From Candidatus Omnitrophota bacterium (GTDB taxonomy: Bacteria > Omnitrophota > Gorgyraeia > Duberdicusellales > Duberdicusellaceae), in contig WFRI01000040.1 in the NCBI GenBank assembly GCA_015486615.1, forward strand, positions 1 through 8,870: DNA of 8,870 nt, in the 5' to 3' direction. A program made the position numbers and the translations under genes. Below, piece by piece: positions 1 through 7,714 of this stretch; position 1 is the first letter of the stretch; the number at the start of each line of letters is the position of its first letter. The notes beneath the pieces were generated by a model. That model made no database searches. It was not told where the DNA came from and saw nothing but the letters and a program-made list of their open reading frames with translations.

Positions 1-147
1 ATATTACTGCCGGCGTAGAATAGCCCCTTTGCCTTCGAGCAATAGTGGCATTGGATATGGCTTAACGAATGGCAACGTCGGGATTGTCCTTTGGTTATTG
101 GTTATTTTGTTATAATTTTGATTTCTTATGCTTTCAAAATGCCAAAT
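1..147. other. gene-free flank downstream of clpC
   Basis: No coding region, tRNA or other RNA gene could be supported in this stretch past the clpC stop. Short open frames exist on both strands, but none has a convincing start, ribosome binding site or recognisable protein. I see no clear GC-rich hairpin with a T-run that would end the clpC transcript. The part near 90-125 is T/G rich and made of near-repeats of TTGGTTA. Positions 1-75 are more GC-balanced and could belong to a feature continuing past the left edge. Confidence 0.6.
91..125 (+). repeat. short TTGGTTA-type direct repeats
   Basis: Two adjacent copies of TTGGTTA are followed by diverged copies (TTTTGTTA, then TAATTTTGATTT), giving a T/G-rich, low-complexity strand. 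The copies are short and decay quickly. This may be the edge of a dispersed intergenic repeat or simple low-complexity DNA. The repetition is visible directly; the class of repeat is not. Confidence 0.4.
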
Positions 148-2586
148 CTACTCAAAATACAAAGCGTCATTTTTAGCATAAGCCTTAACCACAACAACTT
201 TCTCTTTAGCGTTTTTTATCTTTTCGCTAAACCTGCCGGAAATAATATCTTCAGCCAGAGGATCCTCCAGAAACCTCTGAATAACCCGTTTTAAAGGCCT
301 GGCGCCAAACAAAGGGTCAAATCCTTTTTTAATAAAGAACTCTTCGGCAGAACTGTCTAATTCTACCTGAATATTCTGTTCATTCAGCCGGTTATTTACA
401 TAACTCATTTCTATATTGACAATATCTTTCAATGCTTCTTTGCTTAAAGGTTTAAACACCACTATTTCATCCAGCCGGTTGATAAACTCCGGTTTAAAAG
501 TTCTTTTGCTTTCCTCCAATAGCATATTTTTCATTTCTTCATAAGGAACTTCTTCTTTGGCGGCTTTAAATCCCAGAGAGCCTTTCTTCTTAATAATATC
601 AACACCTATATTAGAAGTCATAATCAAAATTGTGTTGCGGAAATCTATCCTGCGGCCAAAACTGTCTGTAAGCCGGCCGTCTTCTAAGACTTGAAGCAAA
701 AGGTTAAATACATCCGGATGGGCTTTTTCTATTTCATCCAGCAAAACCACTGAGTAAGGCCTTCTGCGCACTCTCTCAGTAAGCTGGCCGCCTTCTTCAT
801 AACCAACATAGCCCGGCGGCGCGCCGATTAACCGGGAAACATTAAACTTTTCCATATATTCCGACATATCTAACTGGATTAAAGAATTCTCGTCACCAAA
901 CAGAAACTCCGCCAAAACCTTTGCCAGCAGAGTTTTTCCTACGCCGGTAGGTCCCATAAACATAAAAGACCCTATAGGCCTGCGGGGATCTTTTATCCCG
1001 GCCCGGGACCTGCGCAGTGCCCGGACAATAGATTTAATCGCATCATCCTGGCCTACAACTTTTTGAGACAAAACTTCTTCTATCTTCATCAACTTCTCAG
1101 TTTCTTTTTCCTCTAATTTGAAAACAGGAATTCCTGTCCACTGAGAAACTAACTTGGCAATATCCTCTTCAACAACAGTGGGTAAAATTTTATCTCTTTT
1201 CTGAATCCATTCTTTCCTGGATTTTTCCAATTTCATCTTGGCTTCTCTTTCCTGGTCTCTCAATCTGGCAGCGCTTTCAAAATCCTGCTGTTTAATCAAA
1301 GATTCCTTTTCCCGCGTCAGTTTTTTCAATTTATCTTCTAATTCTTTAATATTTTCCGGAACAGTCAAAACTTTCAACCTTGCCCTGGAACCTGCTTCAT
1401 CAATCAAATCAATTGCTTTATCCGGCAAATATCTTCCGGAGAGGTAACGGTCAGAAAGTTTTACCGCGGCTTCCAGAGATTCGTCTGTAAATTTGACCCT
1501 ATGGTGAGCTTCATATCTGTCTCTTAAGCCTTTAAGTATCTCTATACTCTCGCTAATAGTCGGAGGATCTACAATTATTGACTGAAACCGGCGTTCTAAA
1601 GCCGCATCCTTTTCTATATGTTTGCGGTATTCGTCAAGCGTAGTCGCGCCAATGCATTGAATCTCCCCCCTGGACAAAGCCGGCTTTAATATATTTGAAG
1701 CATCTATTGCGCCTTCAGCCGCTCCCGCTCCTACTAAAGTATGCAGTTCATCGATAAAAATAATCACATCCTTAGACCTTTTTATTTCCTCCATAACAGC
1801 TTTTATCCGTTCTTCAAACTGGCCGCGGTATTTGGTCCCGGCAACCATTAAGGCTAAATCCAAAGCGATTATTCTTTTATGCCGCAGAATCTCCGGGACA
1901 TTGCCGGCAATTATAGACTGGGCAAGGCCTTCAATTATAGCAGTTTTACCTACTCCGGCTTCGCCTAAAAGAACCGGATTGTTTTTAGTGCGCCGGGAAA
2001 GCACCTGAATCACCCTTTCTATTTCCGCCTGCCTGCCAATAACCGGGTCCAGCTTATTTTCCTTTGCTAAGGCCGTAAGGTCCCGGCCAAAAGAGTCTAA
2101 AGCCGGAGTTTTCCTTGCTGATGCCGGAGCCGGGCCGTTAATATGGTAAGTCCCGCCTAAAAGCGAAGATATTTCTTTTCTTGCCCTTTCCAAATCAACG
2201 CCTAAAGCAAATAAAACCTGCGAAGCAACACCTTCCTGTTCCTTTAACAGTCCTAAAAGTATATGCTCTGTACCGATATAATTGTGATTAAGACCTCTAG
2301 CCTCTTCTGCAGCAAGTTCAAGTACTTTTTTTGCCCGGGGAGTAAACGGCAGATCTCCACTGATATTGACCTTGCTTTCCGGCTGGACAAGCCTTTCTAC
2401 TTCTTCCTTTACACTTTCTAAATCTACGCCCAAATTCTGCAAAGCAGTAGCAGCCACGCCTTCAGACTCAGTAATTAAAGCCAAAAGTATATGCTCTGTG
2501 CCGATATAATCGTGGTTAAACCTTCTGGCTTCTTCTTTAGCCGTTAAAAGAACTTTCCTTGCCCGCTCAGTAAATCTATTAAACAT
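148..2586 (-). CDS. clpC: ClpC, AAA+ unfoldase of the ClpCP protease
   Basis: ATP-driven unfoldase (812 aa, full length for ClpC) that feeds substrates to the ClpP peptidase in the cytoplasm. Visible domains: a doubled Clp N-domain (about 1-145) with two GTEHILL motifs, where Glu31 and Glu107 match the phosphoarginine-binding glutamates of Bacillus ClpC (E32, E106). AAA1 has Walker A GEAGVGKT (208-215), pore loop KYRG (252-255) and Walker B ending IDE (278-280). A middle coiled coil (about 410-460) carries a UVR-type segment with Phe436. AAA2 has Walker A GPTGVGKT (545-552), pore loop GYVG (592-595), Walker B LLDE (615-618) and sensor-2 GARPLKR (761-767). The LGF tripeptide (671-673) sits where ClpC carries its ClpP-docking VGF loop, so ClpP pairing is expected. 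The ATG has a strong AGGAGGG 7 bases upstream and lies 4 bases after mcsB. The stop is TAG. It is the last gene of the operon. The only real alternative is a ClpA/ClpB-type name; the short middle domain and the mcsAB neighbours favour ClpC. Confidence 0.97.
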   Translation of the reverse strand: MFNRFTERARKVLLTAKEEARRFNHDYIGTEHILLALITESEGVAATALQNLGVDLESVKEEVERLVQPESKVNISGDLPFTPRAKKVLELAAEEARGLNHNYIGTEHILLGLLKEQEGVASQVLFALGVDLERARKEISSLLGGTYHINGPAPASARKTPALDSFGRDLTALAKENKLDPVIGRQAEIERVIQVLSRRTKNNPVLLGEAGVGKTAIIEGLAQSIIAGNVPEILRHKRIIALDLALMVAGTKYRGQFEERIKAVMEEIKRSKDVIIFIDELHTLVGAGAAEGAIDASNILKPALSRGEIQCIGATTLDEYRKHIEKDAALERRFQSIIVDPPTISESIEILKGLRDRYEAHHRVKFTDESLEAAVKLSDRYLSGRYLPDKAIDLIDEAGSRARLKVLTVPENIKELEDKLKKLTREKESLIKQQDFESAARLRDQEREAKMKLEKSRKEWIQKRDKILPTVVEEDIAKLVSQWTGIPVFKLEEKETEKLMKIEEVLSQKVVGQDDAIKSIVRALRRSRAGIKDPRRPIGSFMFMGPTGVGKTLLAKVLAEFLFGDENSLIQLDMSEYMEKFNVSRLIGAPPGYVGYEEGGQLTERVRRRPYSVVLLDEIEKAHPDVFNLLLQVLEDGRLTDSFGRRIDFRNTILIMTSNIGVDIIKKKGSLGFKAAKEEVPYEEMKNMLLEESKRTFKPEFINRLDEIVVFKPLSKEALKDIVNIEMSYVNNRLNEQNIQVELDSSAEEFFIKKGFDPLFGARPLKRVIQRFLEDPLAEDIISGRFSEKIKNAKEKVVVVKAYAKNDALYFE

Positions 2587-2590
2587 ATTT

Positions 2591-3658
2591 TTACCCTCCT
2601 AATTTTTCTCTGAGTAATGCCGCCCGGATAAAATCCCGTTCTCTAACATTCAAAACCCTGCCCTGAAGTTTCTGCAAATGCGCCGGCTGAATTATTATAA
2701 ACAAGTAATCCAGCATTGCCCGGGTAATTCCTTTAATTATACCCAAATCTACGCCTAAACGCAACAAAGAAAGATGCTGTAAAGTCTCACCGCTGTCAAT
2801 TAAACGGGCACTTTTTAATATGCCGTAAGAGCGCCATATTTTGTCTTCTATAGCCGGGCCCTGTTTATCTAACAAATACTTCCTGGCTCCTAATTCCTGT
2901 TCCCTTAGCTGGGAAATTATATTTCTTAAACTGTCTATTATTTCCTGCTCGCTCAAACCCAAAGTAACCTGATTAGATATCTGGAAAAAATTGCCTAATG
3001 CCTGCGTCCCTTCTCCAAACAATCCCCGGGCAGTAAATGAAAGTTTAGTAATAAGGTTTAACACTTTATTTATCCTTTTAGTCATAATAAGGCCGGGCAA
3101 ATGCACCATAACAGAAGCCCGCATTCCTGTGCCGGTATTTGTAGGGCAGGAAGTCAGAAACCCGATATCCGCAGAAAAAGCAAAATCTAAATGTTCAGCC
3201 AGGCACTCGTCAATATTGTTTATAATACTCCAGACTAAAGGGAGATCAAACCCGGATTTAATAACCTGCAGACGCAAATGGTCTTCTTCATTAACCATAA
3301 TAGAAATAGTTTCATCCTTGCTAAGGAACAAGGCCCGGCCTTTGGGATTATTTATAAATTCCAGACTAGCCAGATGCCTTTCTAAAAGAAAATGGCGGTC
3401 CAAAATATCCATACTCTCCATATTAAATTTAAAAAGAGGCTTGCTGAATTTGGCTTCTTTTACGACCTTATCTATTTTATTAACCACATCGGCCCGGCTT
3501 TTAACCGGAAGTTTAACAGGAAAGAGAAATTCCCTTAAATTACGGGCAAGCCTTATCCGGGAAGATATAACTACATCAGAATAAGGGCCTTTGCCTTTAA
3601 GCCATTCCCCCGGATTGTTGATAAATTTATCCAGCATTTTTGCCGCCTTCTTTGCCAT
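2591..3658 (-). CDS. mcsB: McsB, protein-arginine kinase
   Basis: Phosphagen-kinase family enzyme (355 aa; family about 350-365) that uses ATP to phosphorylate arginines on proteins and so marks them for ClpC. Visible signatures: SSRIRLARNL (32-41) in the nucleotide-binding region; NEEDHLR (123-129), the catalytic acidic loop; CPTNTGTGMRAS (171-182) with the conserved Cys171 and Arg180; and GEGTQALGNFFQISNQ (215-230). The C-terminal RDFIRA (341-346) matches the RDxxRA phosphoarginine-sensing motif that separates McsB from creatine and arginine kinases. McsB is active with its partner McsA, encoded immediately upstream. The start is uncertain. The ATG at 3658 overlaps mcsA by 32 bp and has only a distant GGGAG. 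The in-frame ATG at 3637 (Met8) overlaps by 11 bp, has AAGGCGG closely upstream, and begins MLDKFINNP, nearer to how known McsB proteins start. I consider the shorter form (348 aa) at least as likely. Confidence 0.95.
   Translation of the reverse strand: MAKKAAKMLDKFINNPGEWLKGKGPYSDVVISSRIRLARNLREFLFPVKLPVKSRADVVNKIDKVVKEAKFSKPLFKFNMESMDILDRHFLLERHLASLEFINNPKGRALFLSKDETISIMVNEEDHLRLQVIKSGFDLPLVWSIINNIDECLAEHLDFAFSADIGFLTSCPTNTGTGMRASVMVHLPGLIMTKRINKVLNLITKLSFTARGLFGEGTQALGNFFQISNQVTLGLSEQEIIDSLRNIISQLREQELGARKYLLDKQGPAIEDKIWRSYGILKSARLIDSGETLQHLSLLRLGVDLGIIKGITRAMLDYLFIIIQPAHLQKLQGRVLNVRERDFIRAALLREKLGG
2594..2600 (-). promoter_or_regulatory. clpC ribosome binding site inside the mcsB 3' end
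   Basis: The minus strand reads AGGAGGG, 7 bases before the clpC ATG. These bases form the last sense codons of mcsB (GGA GGG, Gly-Gly) just before its TAA. Ribosomes ending mcsB therefore uncover or occupy this site, so translation of the two genes is probably coupled. It is the strongest Shine-Dalgarno sequence in the operon. Confidence 0.85.
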
Positions 3659-4163
3659 CTCTGCTTTTTTTCTCCCGAAGTTTCTTCTCTAATCTCCTTA
3701 TATTATCCCTTATCCTGGCCGCTTCTTCATACTCCTCTAAAGAAACAGCTCTGTCTAAATATTTCTTCAACTCTTCAATCTGCCCTTCTAAAGAAATACC
3801 GCCTTTAAATTTGGGATATTTGCCTTTATGCTGTGTTGAGCCGTGAAGTTTTCTTAACAGATAGATAATGTGGTCCCGAAAAACCTTATAGCAATTTTCA
3901 CAGCCGAACTTCCCTACTTTTTTAAATTCCTCATAGGACATCCCGCAATTCGGACAGATTAAACCACTGGAATTCTCTCTGCGTTCAATCCCGCCAAAAT
4001 CTGCAAGCCCGGCAAGAAAATCAGAAATGCTGAACTGTTTTTGAATTATCTCTGCTTGTTTAGCCGCACATTCCTGGCATAGATGCAATTCCCTAACCTT
4101 GCCGGCATAAATCTCAGTAAGGTGGACTGTAGCCTGGTTCTTATGGCATATATCGCACAGCAT
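3627..4163 (-). CDS. mcsA: McsA, zinc-finger activator of McsB
   Basis: Adaptor/activator of the McsB arginine kinase (178 aa, normal length). The N-terminus has one four-cysteine zinc site (Cys3, Cys6, Cys29, Cys32) and a second follows (Cys70, Cys73, Cys88, Cys91). The stretch HGSTQHKGKYP (107-117) matches the conserved HG..QH.GK segment of McsA. The C-terminal third is a charged coiled coil with a UVR motif (about 138-162, EEYEEAARIRDNIRRLEKKL), the same type of motif as in UvrB/UvrC and in the ClpC middle domain. All eight expected cysteines are present. The ATG overlaps the TAA of the glycosyltransferase gene by one base (TAATG), with AGAAGG 8-10 bases upstream, so translation should be coupled. 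The 3' end overlaps mcsB. In Firmicutes ctsR normally precedes mcsA; here a glycosyltransferase gene takes that place. Confidence 0.95.
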   Translation of the reverse strand: MLCDICHKNQATVHLTEIYAGKVRELHLCQECAAKQAEIIQKQFSISDFLAGLADFGGIERRENSSGLICPNCGMSYEEFKKVGKFGCENCYKVFRDHIIYLLRKLHGSTQHKGKYPKFKGGISLEGQIEELKKYLDRAVSLEEYEEAARIRDNIRRLEKKLREKKSRDGKEGGKNAG

Positions 4164-5353
4164 TACAACACCTTCTCATAAACAGACAGAGTATTCTTGA
4201 CAACTCTTTCTTTGGTATACTGTTCCTCTAAAATCTGGCGGCCGGTATAGCCTAAACGCATCCTTAAATTATAATCTTCTATAAGCTGGTTAATTCTGAA
4301 AGCCAGCGACTCAAAGTCTCTCACCGGGACAACAAAGCCGTTAACACTGTCTTTTATAATTTCCGGCATCCCTCCGGAATTGGTAACCACAATAGGCTTG
4401 GCTGAAGCCATTGCTTCCAGCATAACCAGGCCGAAAGGCTCGCTTACTGAAGAAGGATAAACGCAGACAGTTGAAACACCATAAATCTCCCGCATATCGT
4501 CTAAACTGTAAACATCTATTAAAACATTATCTTCTAAATTAAAATGTTTAATCAGACTAACCATATAAGCAATATCTTTCTGCTGAGTAGCGCCCCAGTC
4601 TATTATATTCTTTGAACCGGCTAAAACCAACATAACATCCGGATGTTTTTTCCGCACGAGATTAACAGCCTTTATACTTATGTCACAGCCTTTAGCCAAA
4701 CCTATCCTTGCCGGATGAAAAACAACCGGCCGGTTTCTCATCTGCGGGTATTTATCCAGAATTTTGTCACAGGCCAGGCCCGGCTTAAACCTGTTCTGGT
4801 CAATTCCATGATGAACAGCGGTAACCCTGCTGTAATCTACCCCTACGCCAATAAGTTCATTGCGGATAAAATGGCTTACAGCAATAATATGGTCCCAATT
4901 TATATTATGGGTAAGTTCCAAAAACAGCAAATCATCCCACACATTATGAGCAGTCAGAATGAGTTTGGCTTTGTATTTCTTAGCAAACTCTTCCAGCAAA
5001 GCTGCATGGGGTTCGCTGAAATAATGCATATTATGAGCATGGATAATATCCGGCTTTGCCTCTGAGAAAAAACTTTCATAAACCCGCGAAAGGTCCGTTT
5101 CCAGTCCTTTGAGTCCCCGTTTATAAAGCCAGTTAAGGTCCATAAGCGGAGTGCGGTAAATTTCCACGCCTTTATATCTATACCTTCCTTTAATTCCTTC
5201 AACTGATCCTGTAAGTAAAGACACTTTATGCCCATATCTGGCCATTTGGGGCAGAATAATAGTCAAGTGAGTTTCAACTCCGCCGATTATCGGAGGAAAC
5301 CCCCAATGCAAATGCGCAATATTAAGGCTTTTTTCTGTTGTATCAACTGCCAC
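4163..5353 (-). CDS. GT4-family glycosyltransferase (GT-B fold)
   Basis: Retaining glycosyltransferase of the large GT4 family (396 aa), probably cytoplasmic or peripheral to the membrane; no signal peptide or membrane segment is visible. The N-terminal Rossmann half has the acceptor-side GGVETHL (24-30) and HAHNMHYF (105-112) motifs. The C-terminal half has HPARIGLAKG (213-222), giving the Arg and Lys that usually contact the donor phosphates, and the EX7E motif EPFGLVMLE (Glu305, Glu313). This is followed by NSGGMPE (325-331) and a typical NGFVVP segment. The start is GTG, supported by AGGGGTG a few bases upstream. The gene lies 15 bases after the GH65 gene and overlaps mcsA by one base. 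Donor and acceptor cannot be read from sequence. Position beside a disaccharide phosphorylase raises the possibility of disaccharide or glucoside synthesis, but it could equally make a lipid- or polysaccharide-linked sugar. It does not resemble the TreT trehalose synthase sequences I know. Confidence 0.9.
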   Translation of the reverse strand: MAVDTTEKSLNIAHLHWGFPPIIGGVETHLTIILPQMARYGHKVSLLTGSVEGIKGRYRYKGVEIYRTPLMDLNWLYKRGLKGLETDLSRVYESFFSEAKPDIIHAHNMHYFSEPHAALLEEFAKKYKAKLILTAHNVWDDLLFLELTHNINWDHIIAVSHFIRNELIGVGVDYSRVTAVHHGIDQNRFKPGLACDKILDKYPQMRNRPVVFHPARIGLAKGCDISIKAVNLVRKKHPDVMLVLAGSKNIIDWGATQQKDIAYMVSLIKHFNLEDNVLIDVYSLDDMREIYGVSTVCVYPSSVSEPFGLVMLEAMASAKPIVVTNSGGMPEIIKDSVNGFVVPVRDFESLAFRINQLIEDYNLRMRLGYTGRQILEEQYTKERVVKNTLSVYEKVL

Positions 5354-5368
5354 ACTTCACCCCTTTGA

Positions 5369-7714
5369 TTAATAACAATAATACTGCTTATTTAAAACAG
5401 TCTTTCGTGAAAAAACATTAGTTTTATAAGGAGACAAAACATACTTTTTCCCAAAAACTTCTATTTCTAAATCCTTCCGCCGCGCCAAAGATTTAACTTT
5501 TACTATATCATTAGACACTTCAAACTTTAACAATGTTCCCTGCCACCATAAAGAAAAAACTATCTTACCCCAGCTCATTGGCACTGCAGGATTTACAGAA
5601 ACGAACCCCCGGCTGGTATCCAAGCCGGCAAAACCAAAAATAACTGCCTGCCAACTCCCGCCTAAAGAAGCCGCATGTATGCCCTCGTTAGTATTGCCGT
5701 AAAGATTGCTTATATCTATGCGTAAAGCCGCATTAAACAAAGCATAAGCACGGTGCAGGTCGCCGGATATACTTCCTACAATAGAATTTATGGAAGGGCT
5801 TAACGAAGATTTATGCACGGTCCTGGGAGCATAAAAATCCCAATTAGCCCTTACTACTTCCCGGGTAAATTTGTCTCTTAACAAATACAGCAGCATAACC
5901 ACATCCGCCTGCTTAATAATCTGGGTTTTAGCCAAATCCTGAGGGCCTAAATGAGAAGGGATAAGCGGCACTCCGTTCTCGTCAGACTCCCGGGGAATAA
6001 CTTTCTTCAGGCGGGAATACCCGTCAAACTGTTCTATTATCCTGCCCTTTTTATTAATAGATATCTGCAAAGAGGATTTTTTCCAATTTTTAATTTCGCT
6101 GTCTTTAAGATTAACTTTCTTCTTAATTTTGCTATAAACAGAAGGCGAAACTTTCTTTAACTTGCCAACTAAATCAGCAGCAGCAGACAAACACCACTGA
6201 ACCAACATATTGGTAAAAGCATTATTATTGATATGTATATGGAATTCATCCGGGCCGATAACATCGTTTATAGAATATGTGCCTTTTTTACTGTCATACT
6301 CCAGCCGGCTAAACCAAAATCTGGCTATTTCAACCAGCATTTCATACCCGTAATTAATCATAAACCCTTCGTCAGCCGTGGCCTTAAAATAATGATACAA
6401 AGCATAACCAATATCCGCTGTTATATGATGTTCTAACTTGTTGGTATAGATTTTTATTATACTTCCGTCAATATCTTTTGCCCATTCAGGAGTTTCATCC
6501 TCTCCAGTATCCGCAGACTCCCAGGGAAACATTGCGCCTTTATATCCGTTCCTTTTAGCAATCTGCCGGGCAGCATCTAGTCTCCTATACCTATATAAAA
6601 GCATATTTCCGGCAATATTGGGAAAATTATACAAATAAAACGGCAAAAGGAAAATTTCAGTATCCCAAAATATATGCCCGCGGTATCCTTCCCCGCTTAA
6701 AGTCCGGGCGCCTATACTGGAAAAACCTTTATCGTCACTGCCGCAAATAAGCATATGGTAAATATTAAACCTCAAATTCTGCTGAATATTGGCTGTGCCC
6801 TCAACTAACACATCCGCTTTTTTCCAAAGTTTATCCCACGCCTTTATATGTTTATCCAGTAAATCATTAAAAGGCGAATGAAAAGCCTTATAAAACCTGC
6901 GGAAAGACTGGTTTTTATAATGTGCATAACTTTGAGCCAGCATAAAATGGCCGGCATAAAAAACTTTGGTAAAAACTGCTGTCTGGCCTTTTTTCAAACT
7001 CAACTTAAATATATTATCTTTAGCGTAAACCTCTCTGCCTGAGCCTATCCGGTAATAAAAACCGCTCCAGTAAATAACAAAATATTTCTTTTCAAAAGTC
7101 TCAACTCCCAAAAACCCGGCATTGCGGTACTGGCCTAACTCTCTTACCCGAAAATGCTTTTTCCTGCCTTCAGTAAGCACCCCTATATTATATACTGAAG
7201 TATCTATGCCGGTATTTATGTCAACCTTGCAGTTTTCGTCTAAAGAAGTAAATGCCACCTGCATAACCCCAATATTCTTACTGCTCATTGACAAAAATCT
7301 TATAGACTGCAAATCATATCTCCTGCGCCTGCTGTTGCTATACAATGTCCTTCTTATAAGCAAGCCCTTTTTCATATTAAGTACCCTTTTATGCTGTAAG
7401 ACATCCATAGCAACAACATCTACTTTCTCGCCTTCAATTGTGAATCTGAAATTAAAAGGATTAGGCAGATTAACCAGTTCTGAAACCTGGGAAGTCAATT
7501 TATCATAAACCCCGGAGATATACGTGCCGGGTATAGCATCATAAGGAATTCCCTCCAGAACTCCTCTGCTGCCAATATAGCCGTTCCCTAAAGCAAACTG
7601 AGACTCCCTGACATTTTGAAGTTTGCGCACCCATTCTGTTTCTTTAATAAGCCAAAGTTCATCTTCCGTATAAGCCGAATACAAATCTTTCAATAATCCG
7701 CTTTTATTTTTCAT
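5369..7714 (-). CDS. GH65 disaccharide phosphorylase (trehalose/kojibiose/maltose type)
   Basis: Inverting phosphorylase of glycoside hydrolase family 65 (781 aa, typical 750-790). It splits an alpha-linked glucose disaccharide with phosphate to beta-glucose 1-phosphate plus glucose, and the reaction is reversible. Visible order: an N-terminal beta-sandwich (about 20-260), then the (alpha/alpha)6 barrel with GHIFWDTEIFLLPFY (346-360), HHITADIGYA (429-438), the catalytic GPDEFHIH (487-494; Glu490 is the expected general acid) and KQADVVMLLYLL (601-612). Phosphate-site motifs HKSSLSPS (634-641) and IHAASLGG (679-686) indicate a phosphorylase rather than a hydrolase. A small beta C-terminal domain follows. 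No secretion signal, so cytoplasmic. The start codon overlaps the end of the beta-phosphoglucomutase-like gene by 11 bp (ATGAAAAATAA), and I see no good ribosome binding site, so it probably depends on translational coupling. The substrate (trehalose, kojibiose, nigerose, maltose) cannot be told from these motifs. Confidence 0.93.
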   Translation of the reverse strand: MKNKSGLLKDLYSAYTEDELWLIKETEWVRKLQNVRESQFALGNGYIGSRGVLEGIPYDAIPGTYISGVYDKLTSQVSELVNLPNPFNFRFTIEGEKVDVVAMDVLQHKRVLNMKKGLLIRRTLYSNSRRRRYDLQSIRFLSMSSKNIGVMQVAFTSLDENCKVDINTGIDTSVYNIGVLTEGRKKHFRVRELGQYRNAGFLGVETFEKKYFVIYWSGFYYRIGSGREVYAKDNIFKLSLKKGQTAVFTKVFYAGHFMLAQSYAHYKNQSFRRFYKAFHSPFNDLLDKHIKAWDKLWKKADVLVEGTANIQQNLRFNIYHMLICGSDDKGFSSIGARTLSGEGYRGHIFWDTEIFLLPFYLYNFPNIAGNMLLYRYRRLDAARQIAKRNGYKGAMFPWESADTGEDETPEWAKDIDGSIIKIYTNKLEHHITADIGYALYHYFKATADEGFMINYGYEMLVEIARFWFSRLEYDSKKGTYSINDVIGPDEFHIHINNNAFTNMLVQWCLSAAADLVGKLKKVSPSVYSKIKKKVNLKDSEIKNWKKSSLQISINKKGRIIEQFDGYSRLKKVIPRESDENGVPLIPSHLGPQDLAKTQIIKQADVVMLLYLLRDKFTREVVRANWDFYAPRTVHKSSLSPSINSIVGSISGDLHRAYALFNAALRIDISNLYGNTNEGIHAASLGGSWQAVIFGFAGLDTSRGFVSVNPAVPMSWGKIVFSLWWQGTLLKFEVSNDIVKVKSLARRKDLEIEVFGKKYVLSPYKTNVFSRKTVLNKQYYCY

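Noticed and set aside
1..75. Possible end of a neighbouring gene or small peptide on the minus strand, with a CHYC stretch in one frame
   Set aside because: No start codon or ribosome binding site in that frame and too little sequence before the edge to judge.
91..294. 67-codon plus-strand open frame starting beyond the clpC stop
   Set aside because: Most of it overlaps the clpC 3' end in antisense and its start lies in the TTGGTTA repeats; the hydrophobic translation comes from T-rich DNA.
2991..3584. 197-codon open frame on the plus strand opposite mcsB
   Set aside because: It lies wholly inside mcsB, which has clear family motifs, and its own translation shows no recognisable domain or ribosome binding site; it is an antisense shadow.
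4643..5065. 140-codon plus-strand open frame opposite the glycosyltransferase gene
   Set aside because: Antisense to a well-supported GT4 gene and without any domain of its own.
4954..5235. 93-codon minus-strand open frame in another frame of the glycosyltransferase gene
   Set aside because: Same-strand shadow; the main frame carries continuous GT4 motifs across this region, so it is not a frameshifted fragment.
7122..7508. 128-codon plus-strand open frame opposite the GH65 gene
   Set aside because: Antisense shadow with no motif; the GH65 reading frame is intact over the region.
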